Origin: Terebella lapidaria
Lineage: Eukaryota > Annelida > Polychaeta > Terebellida > Terebellidae
Direction of reading: 5' to 3'
Length of the DNA: 64,000 bases
Assembly (NCBI GenBank): GCA_949152475.1
Contig: OX424559.1
Coordinates: 31,415,119-31,479,118 of the forward strand
Both the position numbers and the translations under genes were made by a program. The notes beneath the pieces were generated by a model. It was not told the origin of the DNA. It did not search any database and worked only from the letters and a program-made list of their open reading frames with translations. Positions within the stretch are counted from its first letter, which is position 1. Every line of letters starts with the position of its first letter. Shown here piece after piece: positions 9,266 to 21,787 of this stretch.

Positions 9266-9659
9266 TCGGGTTGGGAAGCATGTGAATTAGGACGTAGTAT
9301 ACGACCCGGTTTACATGCGCTGTTAAGTGGAGTTGGGTTTTGGGTAGTTTTAAGTGTATTCCAAGTTAAGGTTTTTCCGGTTGGATAATTAATCTTCCCA
9401 AATTGTGGCTTCAGTTGTTTAGTGTTCGCGGTAGGCTTCCGGAGTGCTGGTCTTGGTTGTGTGTTTACTTGTGTGGCTGTGAGTGTGTTAGTGTGTATGA
9501 GAAGGCTCTACAGGTTGTTGTATACAACCCGTAGCCCTTCTGTGTGAAGTTCATCGTAAAAACTGGTTTTAATATACATATCACACTATTTTTATCAAAT
9601 CACCAAATAAATCCTTTCAACATGTTTAATATCAAGGGGGTTTCTTCAAAAAGGGGAAG
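9266..9659 (+). other. 3' non-coding region and polypurine tract of Gypsy element
   Basis: No ORF. It contains the GTTGTATACAAC palindrome (9517-9528) shared with the leader. The polypurine tract AAAAAGGGGAAG at 9648-9659 lies just before the 3' LTR and would prime plus-strand synthesis. Confidence 0.8.
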
Positions 9660-9661
9660 TG

Positions 9662-10175
9662 TGTTGTAGATTTTGATCGTAAAAATGTCTATTATTTATG
9701 ATGTCGGTGTGTAGTCAAGAAGTACAACCAGTCATCACGGAGTAGTCCGGAAACTGACGAACCTTGATTCGGCCGGGTTCGGCTATAACGAAGATCCCCG
9801 AGATGTGCCCGAGTGACTTGTTCACGCCTCAGTGAACCGGCCTGTGCGACTTGTCTCCACGTCGGTGAACACGCCGGTCAAGATAGGAGTGGTCATCTTG
9901 CAATAAATGTTCGGGGCGTCTATTCATCACGGGCAGATACTACAGAGAAATCCACGGGCAGACTTCGGCTACGGACGTGAGACGACTGGAGTTCCACGTG
10001 CGGACAGACTCGAGTCTACTAGCTGCCTGCTACTGCTAACCTGACAACGCTGTGTGTGTGAGGGAAACTGCACGGCGACTGACAAGCGTGAGTTACCTTT
10101 GTGTATTTTTCCCTTGAACTTGGTGTGCTTTGCGGCCCACCGTTCGGCCATATCGTAAAACCGCATGGCACAACA
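9662..10175 (+). repeat. 3' LTR (514 bp)
   Basis: Begins TGTTGT and ends ACAACA, a 6-bp inverted end. The start could also be the TG at 9660. AATAAA at 9902-9907 is a likely polyadenylation signal. From 9909 it equals 1-267 exactly. Confidence 0.93.
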
Positions 10176-10454
10176 TTACCTTGCCAGATCTATTCCCGTC
10201 CGCTTTGCTTTCAATCGTATATATTACATATTCGAGGTGATCTCAACTTACATTCGGTGTAGCCCACAGCTGTGGTCGTGGGCGCCGCACGGCAAATCGT
10301 TAAGATTGCGTCATAGCAAGAGAAGAAGTCTGAGCAGCTGAGTCCTAAGCACACAAGCATACTTGTTAAAATGACAATGTATCTAAAGGTGGCAACAAAT
10401 TAATTAAACGGCTATGATAACTTGTGAAAACAATACCTACAAATTATATAGTTT

Positions 10455-12230
10455 ATCACGGACTAAGCATGATAATATTTATAATGCAAACAATGAAGGC
10501 GCTGCTCATAACTACAGTCAAACAATAGCACTGCTATTTGCGGTTTGTATAAAATTGTATCAAGAATAAGGGTTAAGTATAATTGAAGGATATGATATGA
10601 ATCATTCATCTGTCTAATAAAGCCCATTATGTTGATAATTGACTTACTTGACGTAGTCAAGCACGTAGAATTGGTAATAAAACTCATGGCATGAATACGA
10701 TTTAATGGGGTACACTATCGAAAGGCACACATACTCTGTATCTTTCTGAATTTTGGTCCACCTTGCCTTATAAAGATATTCCAATTTTCAGAGTTTAATC
10801 ATGCATGACAAAAATTAATATATTCATATATTCATAGGACATGGTCGGTGCTAACCAGTGAGGCGACTGAAATTTGTCAGCAATGCTGACTTTCCTATGC
10901 ATGAACGAGTTTCCCAGAAGAGGGCATGAATCGCAGGGTGGGTCTTTACCAAATGACTTCAATCAGAAATCATCATCTCTCTTCTCTGCTTCAATCAATT
11001 TGCAATTGGCGCAAGTACCCTATTTGAACGCCTTGTATTTCTCTCATCTGTGTGCAACTGATTATTGTTCTGAGCGGATACAAAATCATCTATATCTTAG
11101 CATATATATCTAGGAACATCCGGGCTTGATCATAAAATTAACTGATGTCAGTGTTGCTTTGGGCGGGAAATTGTGTACAGCTTTTCTACACCGAAAACGA
11201 TATATTTTATGTTTGCTATTGTCATCAGCAGAATCTGGATATATTGGTGGTAATAAACCTGGAAATACTTCTCAACTGTATAGTATCCGAACAAACAAAA
11301 CCGAGTCCATTATCCAATCTCAAAGTCCAGTGTCAGGTAAAATCGAGAAAATTTTACTCCATGAACCCCCATATATGGCCATAAAGGGGCGAAATCAGGT
11401 GTTCCGGAAAGAGTGAGCATTTCCTGCCCCACATGTGGCACCCGCCGACACGAATCCCAAAACATTAATATGCAAAAAATTCTTGTTGTATACTTGTCAC
11501 AGACTTTGTGTACTTATAAACCAGATTGTGATGACGTCCGTAGAATTTCTTGGAAGCAGCTATTAGTCTTGGTAAAACATACCCAAGTAAATAAATATAA
11601 AAAATATATTAATAAATATTAAAAAAACGTATCCAGGTAAATAAGTCGCTGCTCACACTCATAGCTATTTTTGATATACGAATAACATCTGCTTACGATG
11701 GTGTTGTTGTTCCAAAATGCATTCAAGTCTCCCTCTGCGTGAGATCCACGTTCAGTTAAAAGTGTATGTTGATTATGTTAATTATAAAGGTATCAGAACA
11801 TTAAATCAAGAAAAGCCATCCGCTTTTTCCTGCCAGACACACATGTTTACTTAATTTTACAACCCGTGTCACCCCCCCCCCCCCCGTCCCAGTGGTGCCA
11901 GATCCTGATTAGGCTGTCAGATCCGACCAGGGAACCGTGTGATTCCAGTCCCGTGGGCTCAAGAGTACAAAGAGTCGTGACTTCAATTAACCTTCCATCG
12001 TCCAGTCAGTGTTTTGATGGGTTAATATCTATATACCAGCAATGCCGTCAATAAACTGTTTCGATTTAAACTAAATAGTTTAAACTAAATTAAACTATAC
12101 GCATTTTTGTTTTGACCCCCCCCCCCCTCCCCCCCCGAGGCCGACGCGCTTTGATTATTTCACTCTGGGGAAATAGAGACCTGCAAAGTTATGGAATACG
12201 GAGAAAAACACAGCATTTACATTGATAATA
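10455..12230 (+). repeat. Left arm of an old direct segmental duplication
   Basis: Colinear blocks reappear at 16050-17105: the segment around GCAAACAATGAAGGCGCTG (10484 and 16083), the block reading GAGCGGATACAAAAT (about 11072 and 16350), TGCCAGATCCTGATTAGG (about 11895 and 16750) and the stretch ending CCGTCAATAAACT. This arm carries about 310 extra bases (about 10705-11020) and two poly-C runs (about 11873-11885 and 12117-12136). The copies are well diverged. No gene is visible. Confidence 0.75.
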
Positions 12231-12589
12231 AAAATGGACTAGCCAACGGCAAAATGACCGAGATAATTAAGATTCACAACAATCAAACATTGGAATGAAA
12301 TGAAACACGCATCCATTGATGATACGTATTGATGAAACTTTTTTTTTTTAGAAGACTTTGATGTACTGAGGTTGTGACCATTGAACGCTTTACAACCACC
12401 GAACATGACCGGGACTGCCAACACACAATCATGCTTATTAAAATAATTTATTGAAATGTATCTGTTGATGGCTACAAATCAAAGCAGATCGAAGTAAAAT
12501 ACACAACATTTACGCTAACTTGTGAAAACAATAATACAACGAGATACCATTGGCCTAAAGGCCAAACTTGTCGAAATCTTTTTCTACAT

Positions 12590-15010
12590 GCGTGGCCTAC
12601 TTTAAGCATAATTGAATGAGGTTTCCGACGGTGTAATCCATTTCATTAAGGATAAATACTTACCCAGATACAATCCTATTTCGAAAACGGACGTTTGACG
12701 TCATGACGTGATTGTTGTTAAATGTAACGTGTTTAAACTCGGTACATGGCTGGGTATTAATATTCGACATAGGTTCCCATAATTACAGTCTAATAACTTC
12801 AAATTTGAGTGCACTGTGGATGTTTCAATGTTTGCTGAAAAGTCGAAAAATTGGTATGGCAGGCATTACGTTTATTACGTCATAGCGGAATATCTATCAT
12901 GGGAACGAATTGGACAGTAGCCCCCATAACCAAAATTCAACGAGCTTTCCAATGGTGCAATCTGCTTCTCTGTGCGACAAAAACTTTCCGATATATAGCC
13001 CCATTTTGAAAATTGACGTTTTGCGTCATGACGTCATTGACGTTGAACGTAGCGCGTTGAATCTTGGTATATCGCTGTATATTAATATTTCACATAGGTT
13101 CTCATAATCACAGTTCAATACCTTTAAATTTGAGTGCCCTGTGGATATTTGAAAGTTTGCTGAAAAGTCGAAAAAAAATTATGACAGGCCTTACGTTTAT
13201 GACGTCATAGCGGAAAATCTATCAGGGCGGAAATGTATCGGACAGTATCCTCCTAAACCAGAATTCAACGAGCTTTCGAGTGGTGCAATCCGCTTCTCTG
13301 TGCGACAAATACTTTCAGATATATAGCCCCTTTTTTAAATTGACGTTTTACGTCATGACGTCATTCACGTTGAACGTAGCGCGTTGAAACTTGGTATATG
13401 GCTGTATATTAGTATTTCACATAGGTTCTCATAATTACAGTTCAATACCTTTAAATTTGAGTGCCCTGTGGATATTTGAAAGTTTGCTGAAAAGTCGAAA
13501 AACTTGTATGACAGGCCTTACGTTTATGACGTCATAGCGGAAAATATATCATGGCGGAAAAGTATCGGACAGTACCCTCCTAAACCAGAATTCAATGTGC
13601 TTTCCAATGGTGCAATCCGCTTTTCTGTACGACAAATACCTGTTGCTATATAGCTCCATTGTGAAAGTTTTACGTCATGACGTCATTGACGTTGCATGTA
13701 GTATGTTGAAACTCGGTATATGGCTGGGTAATAAAGTTCCACATACGTTCTCATAATAACAGTCTATTACCTTCAAAATTGAGCGCACTGTGGTTGTTTG
13801 AAAGTTTGCTGAAAAGCCGAAAAACTTGTATGACATGCCTTGCGTTTATGACGTCATAGCGGAAAATCTATCATAGCGGAAAAGTATCGGACAGTACCCT
13901 CCTAAACCAGAATTCAACGAGCTTTCCAATGGTGCAATCCGCTTTTCTGTACGACAAATATCTATCGATATATAGCTCCATTGTGAAAATTGACGTTTTA
14001 CGTCATGACGTCATTGACGTTGCACGTAGCGTGTTGAAACTCGGTATATGGCTGGGTAATGAAGCTCCACATACGTTCTCATAATTACAGTCTATTACCT
14101 TCAAAATTGAGTGCACTGTGGTTGTTTGAAAGTTTGCTGAAAAGCCGAAAAACTTCTATGACAGGCCTTACGTTTATGACGTCATAGCGGAAAATTTATC
14201 ATGGCGGAAAAGTATCGGACAGTACCCTCCTAAACCAGAATTCAACGAGCTTTCGAGTGGTGCAATCCGCTTCTCTGTGCGACAAATACTTTCAGAAATA
14301 TAGCCCCATTTTTAAAATTGACGTTTTACGTCATGACGTCATTGACGTTGAACGTAGCGCGTTGAAACTTGGTATATGGCTGTATATTAATATTTCACAT
14401 AGGTTCTCATAATTACAGTTCAAAACCTTCAACTTTGAGTGAACTGTGGATGTTTGAATGTTTGCTGAAAAGTCGAAATTTTTTTATGACAGGCCTTACG
14501 TTTATGACGTCATAGCGGAAAATCTATCATGGCGGCAAAGTATCGGATAGTACCCTCTTAAACCAGAATTCAACGAGCTTTCCAGTGGTGCAATCCGCTT
14601 CTCTGTAAGACGAATAGTTTCCGAGATATTGCTCCATTTTCAAAATTGACGTTTTACGTCATGACGTCATTGACGTTGAACGTAGCGCGTTGAAACTTGG
14701 TATATGGCTGTATATTAATATTTCACATAGGTTTTCATAATTACAGCTCAAAACTTTAAAATTTGAGTGCACTGTGGATGTTTGAATGTTTGCTGAAAAG
14801 TCGAAAATTTTGTATGACAGGCCTTACGTTTATGACGTCATAGCGGAAAATTTATCAGGGCTTCAAAGTATCGGATAGTACCTTCTTGAACCAGAATTCA
14901 ACGAGCTTTCCAGTGGTGCAATCCGCTTCTCTGTACGACGAATAGTTTCCGATATATAGCCCCATTTTTTAAAATTGACGTTTTACGTCGTGACGTCATT
15001 GACGTTCAAT
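12590..15010 (+). repeat. Satellite array of about 327-bp units with two CRE-type sites per unit
   Basis: The landmark CGTCATGACG starts at 12699, 13024, 13351, 13673, 14001, 14329, 14657 and 14986 (last one altered), spacing 322-329. Each unit also has TTTATGACGTCATAGCGG about 170 bases further on. Both contain TGACGTCA, the cAMP-response-element consensus. The first unit is the most diverged. The array ends abruptly near 15010 at a short inverted repeat based on GAAACAATT. Confidence 0.9.
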
Positions 15011-15189
15011 TGTTTCGAGTGAAACAATTGAATTGTTTCATATGAAATATGAAAAATTATGCCTTTATTTACGGTAAAAGCTCGGCTTCGTCACGGCGGT
15101 CTTGGCTATTTAATGCGGTCGCGCTTGTAAAGCAATTTTCATGCTTTAGTTTCGTTATACTATAATAGCTGACAAAGCATTTTCACGAA

Positions 15190-15515
15190 AGGCGGCGCTA
15201 CAGCACCCGTCTTTCACGCAATTCGTCCTTTGCATTCTGGGATACCGAAAATAGTTCCAACATGGATGCCTCTGTGAATCGAAATAAATTTGAATGTTTG
15301 GGATATTTTGTTACTGAAAATCAATGGCTGAGTCATGACTGTCTGGTGGACCCCTGGCCGGCCATGGGTCGACCCATGCAAAACAAGAAAGCACGTGCTC
15401 GTGTTTACAAAACGCGCATTAATACGGACTATTTTGTTACCGCGCATTGACCATGTTGACACTGTCCCCTGATTCAGGGGACCAGAGAATCGGTTATTAC
15501 AAAGACGGGTGCTTC
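15190..15515. repeat. Inverted-repeat element containing nested palindromes
   Basis: AGCACCCGTCTTT at about 15200-15212 pairs with AAAGACGGGTGCT at about 15500-15512, with weaker similarity extending outwards (GGCGGCGCT against the complement of AGTGCCGTC). Inside are TGGCCGGCCA (15355-15364), the perfect 16-bp palindrome CATGGGTCGACCCATG (15363-15378) and a TCCCCTGA/TCAGGGGA stem near 15465-15481. This could be a short non-autonomous DNA transposon. Small ORFs on both strands here are not convincing genes. Confidence 0.45.
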
Positions 15516-16049
15516 GGAGTGCCGTCTGGTGGACAAAACGCTGACAAAGTAATCCCCAGTGATATCCAGAGAAGTAGTTAGCCTAATAGGCCTGATACAA
15601 TGAAAACAATTCGGAAAGAGAATTTCAAACTATTGTCTGAAATGATTACAGCTAATTTATCACTGTCCATCGCTGCAATGCAACACATTTCTAGCGGTTA
15701 CTTGTTGGCGTAGTAATATATGTAATTATAGTAATTAAACCAGGTCAGAAAAATGCGAGTTCCAAGATAACTGGTAGGAGATTCGGTAATTGCACTTGCG
15801 CATACCAGCCGCAAACTATTCCAAAACAGTGCTTTCCATTGTTATGCAATTACTGTTATTAATATATTAATATCAGCAGTGTTTTTCAATCAGTTTAATG
15901 GGATGTACAGGGTTTTAACGCAAATTTGCGAAACCCACACCAGTGTATGCTGAATCTAAGAGAGTCGTCCGGAGAAGTCGGAAGACAGGAGATACATAGG
16001 GTGAGGTCAACGACAATCACATATACCCGGCCCTGAAGGGCCGGGAATA

Positions 16050-17105
16050 ACCTGACTAACCAGATATGACAATACTTGAAATGCAAACAATGAAGGCGCT
16101 GATCAAAACTACAATCAAACAATAACACTGTTGATTCCGGTTTGAATAAGTTGTATCAAGAAAGCGGTCAAGTATAATTAAAGGAGATGGTATTATGTGT
16201 ATAACTGTCTAACAAAGACCAGTATGTTGATAAACAACTTACTAGAGACAAACAAGTTCGCAGAATTGGCAAGTACAGCACACGGTATGAAATACGATTT
16301 CATTTGAACGCCCTGTATTTCTCCAATCTATGAGCAGCTGATTCCTGTATTGAGCGGATACAAAATATCATCCATGTTTAAGCATACAATTGAATGCCTA
16401 TAGAAATATCGGGGGTTACCCGCACGACTCACTGATGCCAGTGCTGCTTTGGGTGTGAAATTAAATAATTGGTCGGGCGTTATCGTTATTTTAGAATTTT
16501 ATATTTGCTATTATCGACATCAAAATCTGGTTTATATTGATTACATTTCTGAGTTGGACTAACATCCCATGTCTGTCAAGCCGCGAGCGAGATTCCCTCT
16601 GTTTAGGGCCCACATTGTATTAATCATTTCACTTCAAAGATGTTTGGTAATTACAGTTGTATCAAAACATGAAATCAGGAAGAGCCGTCGGCGTTTCCCT
16701 GCCAGACATGCATGGATACTGATTCTACAACCCGACTGCGTCCCCCGCAGTGCCAGATCCTGATTAGGATGCCAAGTCTCTCCAGGGACCCCTGCGGTGT
16801 CGGGCTGTTGTTCGGTCTGTTGGGGAGGGTCTTAATTAACATTCCGTGTTACAACCAATGTGCTTGTTCGTTATCTTTATGCCAGCAAGACCGTCAATAA
16901 ACTCAGGTTTGATCTGGCTCATTTAAACTATATACAACGATGTTTGATTTGGATCACATCTCTTGTGGAACACAAAACGCAAGCCGGCTGGCTGGATTTC
17001 ATTAGTTCTTACTGGGAAAAACAGAGACCGGCGAATTTTGTGACCATACAGAGAAAACAGTACATTTATTTTAATAATAGACATGCAGGCAACTCTCAAC
17101 ACCGA
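16050..17105 (+). repeat. Right arm of the segmental duplication
   Basis: Colinear with 10455-12230 at roughly three-quarters identity by eye, in the same order and orientation, lying about 5.6 kb further on with the CRE satellite between the arms. It also includes a degenerate copy of the 361-bp repeat family at about 16432-16550 (counterpart at about 11133-11270). Confidence 0.75.
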
Positions 17106-20100
17106 GACAATTAGGACTGACAACACCACGGGCATTATGAAGAAATGCAATACATTTCGAATTGGATTTACAAGATCCAAGTTGTGAGTTCGAACTGGAT
17201 TTACAATCCAGTAACGGAGACATACGTGAGCAAATTGTATACAATTGTTGTGATGATAACCTTTTAGTGACCAGGAGCGATATTTTTATTTTTCGAATCT
17301 TAATTTTTCGATTATTTTGTGAAATTATGTGGCATTTTTAATTCCACCAATATCATATGGTAATGAGTTTATACATGCAGAAATGGAGTAAAGAATGTAC
17401 AAACGGGGCCGGTTCGTGCAGAAACGGGCAGTTTACTAGAACAAAAACAATACCACCAGGCAGACAAACGTCTGCTCCCCCACCCTAACACCCGCTCACC
17501 CCACCCTGTAGGCCCTATGCCTAGATGGTGACGTGGAATTCATTTCGTTTTTTTTTTCAGATTTAGTATACCGGGAGTCTCAGAGCATTTCTCACACTCC
17601 AAGCAGAGGTCGCTTCGGTCCCAAACTCCCGACACACATGTTCTATGATTGTGCCCAAATGGCAGTAAAAAGTCACATGTTGCAGAGGTGTGTGTGGGGG
17701 AGCCCGTGACCGGAACATTAGCCTCTGCGTGGAGAGTGAGCATTTCTACATGAATCAGCCAATCAGCATCGCGATCTCTGACGTGACGTCACTGGGGAGA
17801 TCAATCGAGAGCGGGAAGAACGCCCGGGCAAACGAATGTGAGCTCCCGAACTGAAAGGACATAACCACTGCTGCTTGAAACACCCACAGCTCGGAAGATT
17901 AGGCCTAATTTCATCCATGGACTTGCCGATGCCAAGGTATTTGTCTCCTTCCTGCACATGGTCAGCGTTATGCAATATAGACATGTAGCCTAACACACAC
18001 GATTACGAAAGGCTTCAATTATCTTGAGTTTGATTAGAACGATCCCGATATTGCGCACATTTAAAAAATCGAGCATTTACGAGCGTGGGTAGGACTTGTC
18101 ATTTGCGGTGGATTAGATTTGCACGTTTCAACGCGATGTGGACTGACAAACGGCGAATATATTCGGATACTGTTATGTAAATTATATGGAGAAAACCATG
18201 TATTGTTCAGGCTAGTGAAAGGAAGCTTTTGGATAAGATAGCATCGAATTCAATGTACACTTTTCACTAGGACTTGTCTGTTTATCGCTAGCGTTGATTG
18301 CGTGGCTGGCTATTTGGTCGACAGAATGCGGCCCGAGCTAGGCTCAGTTCATGGGGATATTCAGGCCGTGTAAGTTTATTATCTGTTTTACGTCCTCGTG
18401 AGAATTTTTGAGCACAAAGAAACGATAAGATTTATTAGAATGCAAACAAACTTGACGGATGTAGACTCGTAGGTAAATTACTAAATAGGCTAGACTAGTC
18501 GCTTTGGACAATAAAGATAAATGTTTCGTGTCAAACCATAGGGTAAATTACTAAAATTAGCAAAATGTGCAGACGCAAAACAGACAATCAAACTTACACG
18601 GCCTTCGAGCTATCGGTGTTAATTCCACTGCATCTATAGATTTGCTAACAGTCTCTTAGACTCGTTTTAAATATGTTTTATTACATTAATATTGGGGCTG
18701 CTATAAATAGAACATAGCTGCCTTTGGCCATGATTTGAGTTTAGTGGTTGTATGGGAACAAACCGTAGATACGTTGGTTGGCGAGTTTGAGGGTGCATTG
18801 AAGTTAGGACCGATAGCTCGTACAGGAAATATCTGGCATCACGCTCCACAAAATCAATATTCGCACGAACATAAACCAAAATAATTATATACTTATTACT
18901 CTGACTTAATCTCGTGGACAATTTATCCTCCCCCACCCCCTCCCCCCGTGCGCAGAGTCAATCTCCATAGGACAATTGAATATGATGAAGACGAATTGTT
19001 GTTGTCAAAACACCAATTATGTTTCCATGTGCATTTATCATTTTATGCTCGATAGCAGATATTAGTTGATAATATTTAAATCAATCACTTCTTTATCATT
19101 GTATATCCATCCGGAACTAAATTGTCCACGAGTTTCAAAAAGTGCTCCTACACTGTTACACATAAATGAAAACTGTAGAAACAAGTGAAGGCAAGTTAGT
19201 GTTTTCCAAGTTATATAATGCTAAGTCATAACGTTCTCGGCGAAACATGTATATACCAGTAGCATCAATACAGAGCTTGGCCTCCTTGTGCTACAGTCAA
19301 GTCTGGATCTATATGATAATAGGCCTATTATCAAGGTTACACTTCTTACTAACAAAGCGTTATCAGTATTACTTTGAAATTTTGAAAATGGGAGTTAATA
19401 TGATATTATTGCAAATGTATATTTGTGTGAAAATGAATAGTAGGCCTATTATTGTATATGTACACAGAACATGATATGCACACACTACCTACAACTTGTG
19501 GTGAAGCTAGCTATACTCGGGAGACTTGGTCGGTACACATACCACGGTGGGTAAGCGAATCATAACGTTCGGGCACATTCTTGTTGATAAATTGTAGAAC
19601 ATGCTGATTTATTGACTGAGATATGTTTCATCTCGCTCTCACACACAGCCTCATTTGATTGTATACATATTGAAAGATAATGACTAAAAAACTGAAAACA
19701 GAGATTTGTGGAATAATAGTGTGCTCCGGATGAACCATGCCTGAGTTATATATCTCCATGTTTCAGCCAGATAATGCATAAAATAGGCCGGACGTCATGA
19801 TTCGCTCACACACCATGTACACTGTACAATGGAAACTCGCAAGGGATATGTCACAATTTTGCATACAATCATCGATAACTTGCTCAAATCAATTCACGCA
19901 AGTTAGTCATGGCCGTAAAAGTCATGTTTCACCATGTGTTTACTAGTCAATATCAGAATACAGGTGCGTTCTTGTTGGTTAGAAGTTTGGTGGCGAGATG
20001 AAGGATGAATTTAATATGTTGAAACAGCAATTTCAGTGAGACAAGCTCTATGTCTAAACTGGGCGTTTTTCTTGTTACCTTTGGATAAATTTTCTTGCTC

Positions 20101-20455
20101 AGTTGGCATTTCCCGTCATTTTGGTTTTTGTAGTAACTAATAGTAAATATATAGATGCAGATTCAGGTGTAATGTCCTGAGACATCGCCAGGCCTTGGTT
20201 TCTAGTTTGTAATCTACATTGTGAATATTAATTCTTACTAAAACCATATATTCTGCAGTGTTGTCTGCATACTAGCCACTCTCTGTCCGCTGAAGACATG
20301 TTGCAATAGACGTGTTTGTCCGCCATCACGCCTGGATGGATCTGATAGATCCCAGAGCCACCTCTTGCATCTCGGCAGTCAGACACTGAAACCAAGAAAC
20401 TTTGAATAAACGTCATGTATAACTTCTCTTCTTGCTATATTGCTACCATCATATA
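17106..20455. other. Non-coding stretch, nothing recognised
   Basis: AT-rich with short ORFs only on both strands, no domain motif, no convincing splice-bounded exons and no tandem array. A C-rich run lies at about 18929-18947. The ORF-like stretches (for example 18667-18936, minus) look random. Confidence 0.5.
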
Positions 20456-20459
20456 CTTG

Positions 20460-20770
20460 CTACCATCAACTCAGTAGCCTTTTGTCTTTTGATCAGGTAC
20501 TTATGTACTTGTCATATATCTATTCCATGGGGTTTGTTTCGGATTTCTAAGTTATTTTCATAGGTTGTTGGGCAGTTGTATACTAATTCCATCAGGTGTA
20601 CAGTAGAAACAACTACATTTACCACACTGTCTGCCCCTGATGACGCCAGTGTGTTTCTTGACAAGGTATTTGGTCGGGCTTTGTTTCTATTGCAAAGTGT
20701 TGTATTTTATGTTTGTTATTGGAATCATCAAAATTTGGCTGTATTGGTGGTAATAGATTGATACCTACAT
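20460..20770 (+). repeat. Copy of the 361-bp dispersed repeat (partial)
   Basis: The segment containing CTGTCTGCCCCTGATGACGC and GGTCGGGCTTTGTTTC matches, in reverse orientation, the copies at 48910-49712 and 61579-62120. Homology begins near 20460 and fades by 20770 at TGGTGGTAATAGATTGATAC. Confidence 0.8.
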
Positions 20771-21787
20771 TGATATATATCACTCTTGGACATATAATCT
20801 GACACATCTGCAATCTGAGGAATCGCCAAATCTATCTCTTTTACCAGTGATCCTACAAACGCGGTGCTAGAACCGTCGCGTGTTGTGGTAGGCCTATGTC
20901 TGATCAGGGCGTTCAATAGTTCCGTTTGTACTGTCTCCTGGCCAGCTTGTTGACGTGCCAAACAGTTGTTATTTTCAATTTGGGCGAGGTCGTCAGTGTA
21001 TATCTGGAATTGACTGTAACCCATTGTTTCTGGTGACAGTGTGCGACGAGCGGTGAATTGAATGTTTTCTCTGGCGTGCCCCAAAATATGTCAAAGGTAA
21101 TGATCCGAAGCAAAATGTTGAGTCTACATGATTCCTCTAGAACTACGAAGCACATCGGACATTCTCCAGGTCTTGGTGCAGATTGCTGGCGATGTCGTCA
21201 TGAGCAGCGTTTCTGGAAGCACCATCAAATCCTCTCTGCTGCTGGTCAGTGCCTACATTTTTTTTCAGTGGCCAGTGAGGTGCCCTCTGTCTTTGCATTT
21301 TGGCAGTATTTTCCTGAAACTCCATATTCAGTGAAATCCGGAATCCAAACGCTTTCCCGCTACAAAAGTGGCCCATGCATATTGATATTTTTATTATCTT
21401 ACAGAACTTACTGGGGTGGTTTATGTTCGAAAGTTTTTCATGTGTAGCTATGTCAGGCATGTTGAGAAGACTTCGAACTTAGTAACCCTTGTGGATTTCA
21501 TGATTCACCAACTTTAGCATGTTTAGAGGGCGTGTTGTATGGCTGCAATGCCTTACAATCAAATTTGTGAATCCCGCGCCAATTCCGGTGTATGATTCAG
21601 AGTTGACCATGCAATAGATGTGCTAACAACAAGTATACATGGAATACCAGAATCACTATCCCTTACATCCAAATCCAGATAGCAATAATTGAATCAGAAT
21701 CTTGATATTAATAGTGCTACAATTACGACCATAACTGACTTCTCTCTAAGAATTTAGAAGAAGTCTACAACCAACCCTTCAAATGCA
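20771..21787. other. Non-coding stretch with two unassigned overlapping ORFs
   Basis: ORFs of 129 codons (21058-21447, plus) and 105-118 codons on the minus strand overlap each other. I recognise no motif in any of them and cannot decide a strand, so none is called as a gene. Confidence 0.4.

Larger units (their letters stand above)
1..10175 (+). mobile_element. Ty3/Gypsy LTR retrotransposon with a TatD-domain third gene (5' LTR cut by window edge)
   Basis: The order is partial LTR, tRNA-Leu primer site, non-coding leader, gag, pol (protease, RT, RNase H, integrase), a third reading frame with zinc fingers and a TatD nuclease domain, polypurine tract, and LTR. Integrase after RNase H places it in Ty3/Gypsy rather than Ty1/Copia. 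The visible 267 bases of the left LTR match the right LTR base for base with no indel, gag and pol are uninterrupted, and the only visible defect is a +1 shift inside the third gene. This indicates a very recent insertion, possibly still mobile. The target-site duplication cannot be checked because the left flank is outside the window; the right flank starts TTACC. Confidence 0.95.

Noticed and set aside
12590..15010. CRISPR-like regular array
   Set aside because: Units are 327 bp and similar throughout, with no repeat-spacer structure; the genome is eukaryotic.
18667..18936. 89-codon minus-strand ORF
   Set aside because: No motif, no splice context, composition like its non-coding surroundings.
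21058..21447. 129-codon plus-strand ORF overlapped by minus-strand ORFs of similar length
   Set aside because: Neither strand shows a known domain and both are open, so chance openness cannot be excluded.
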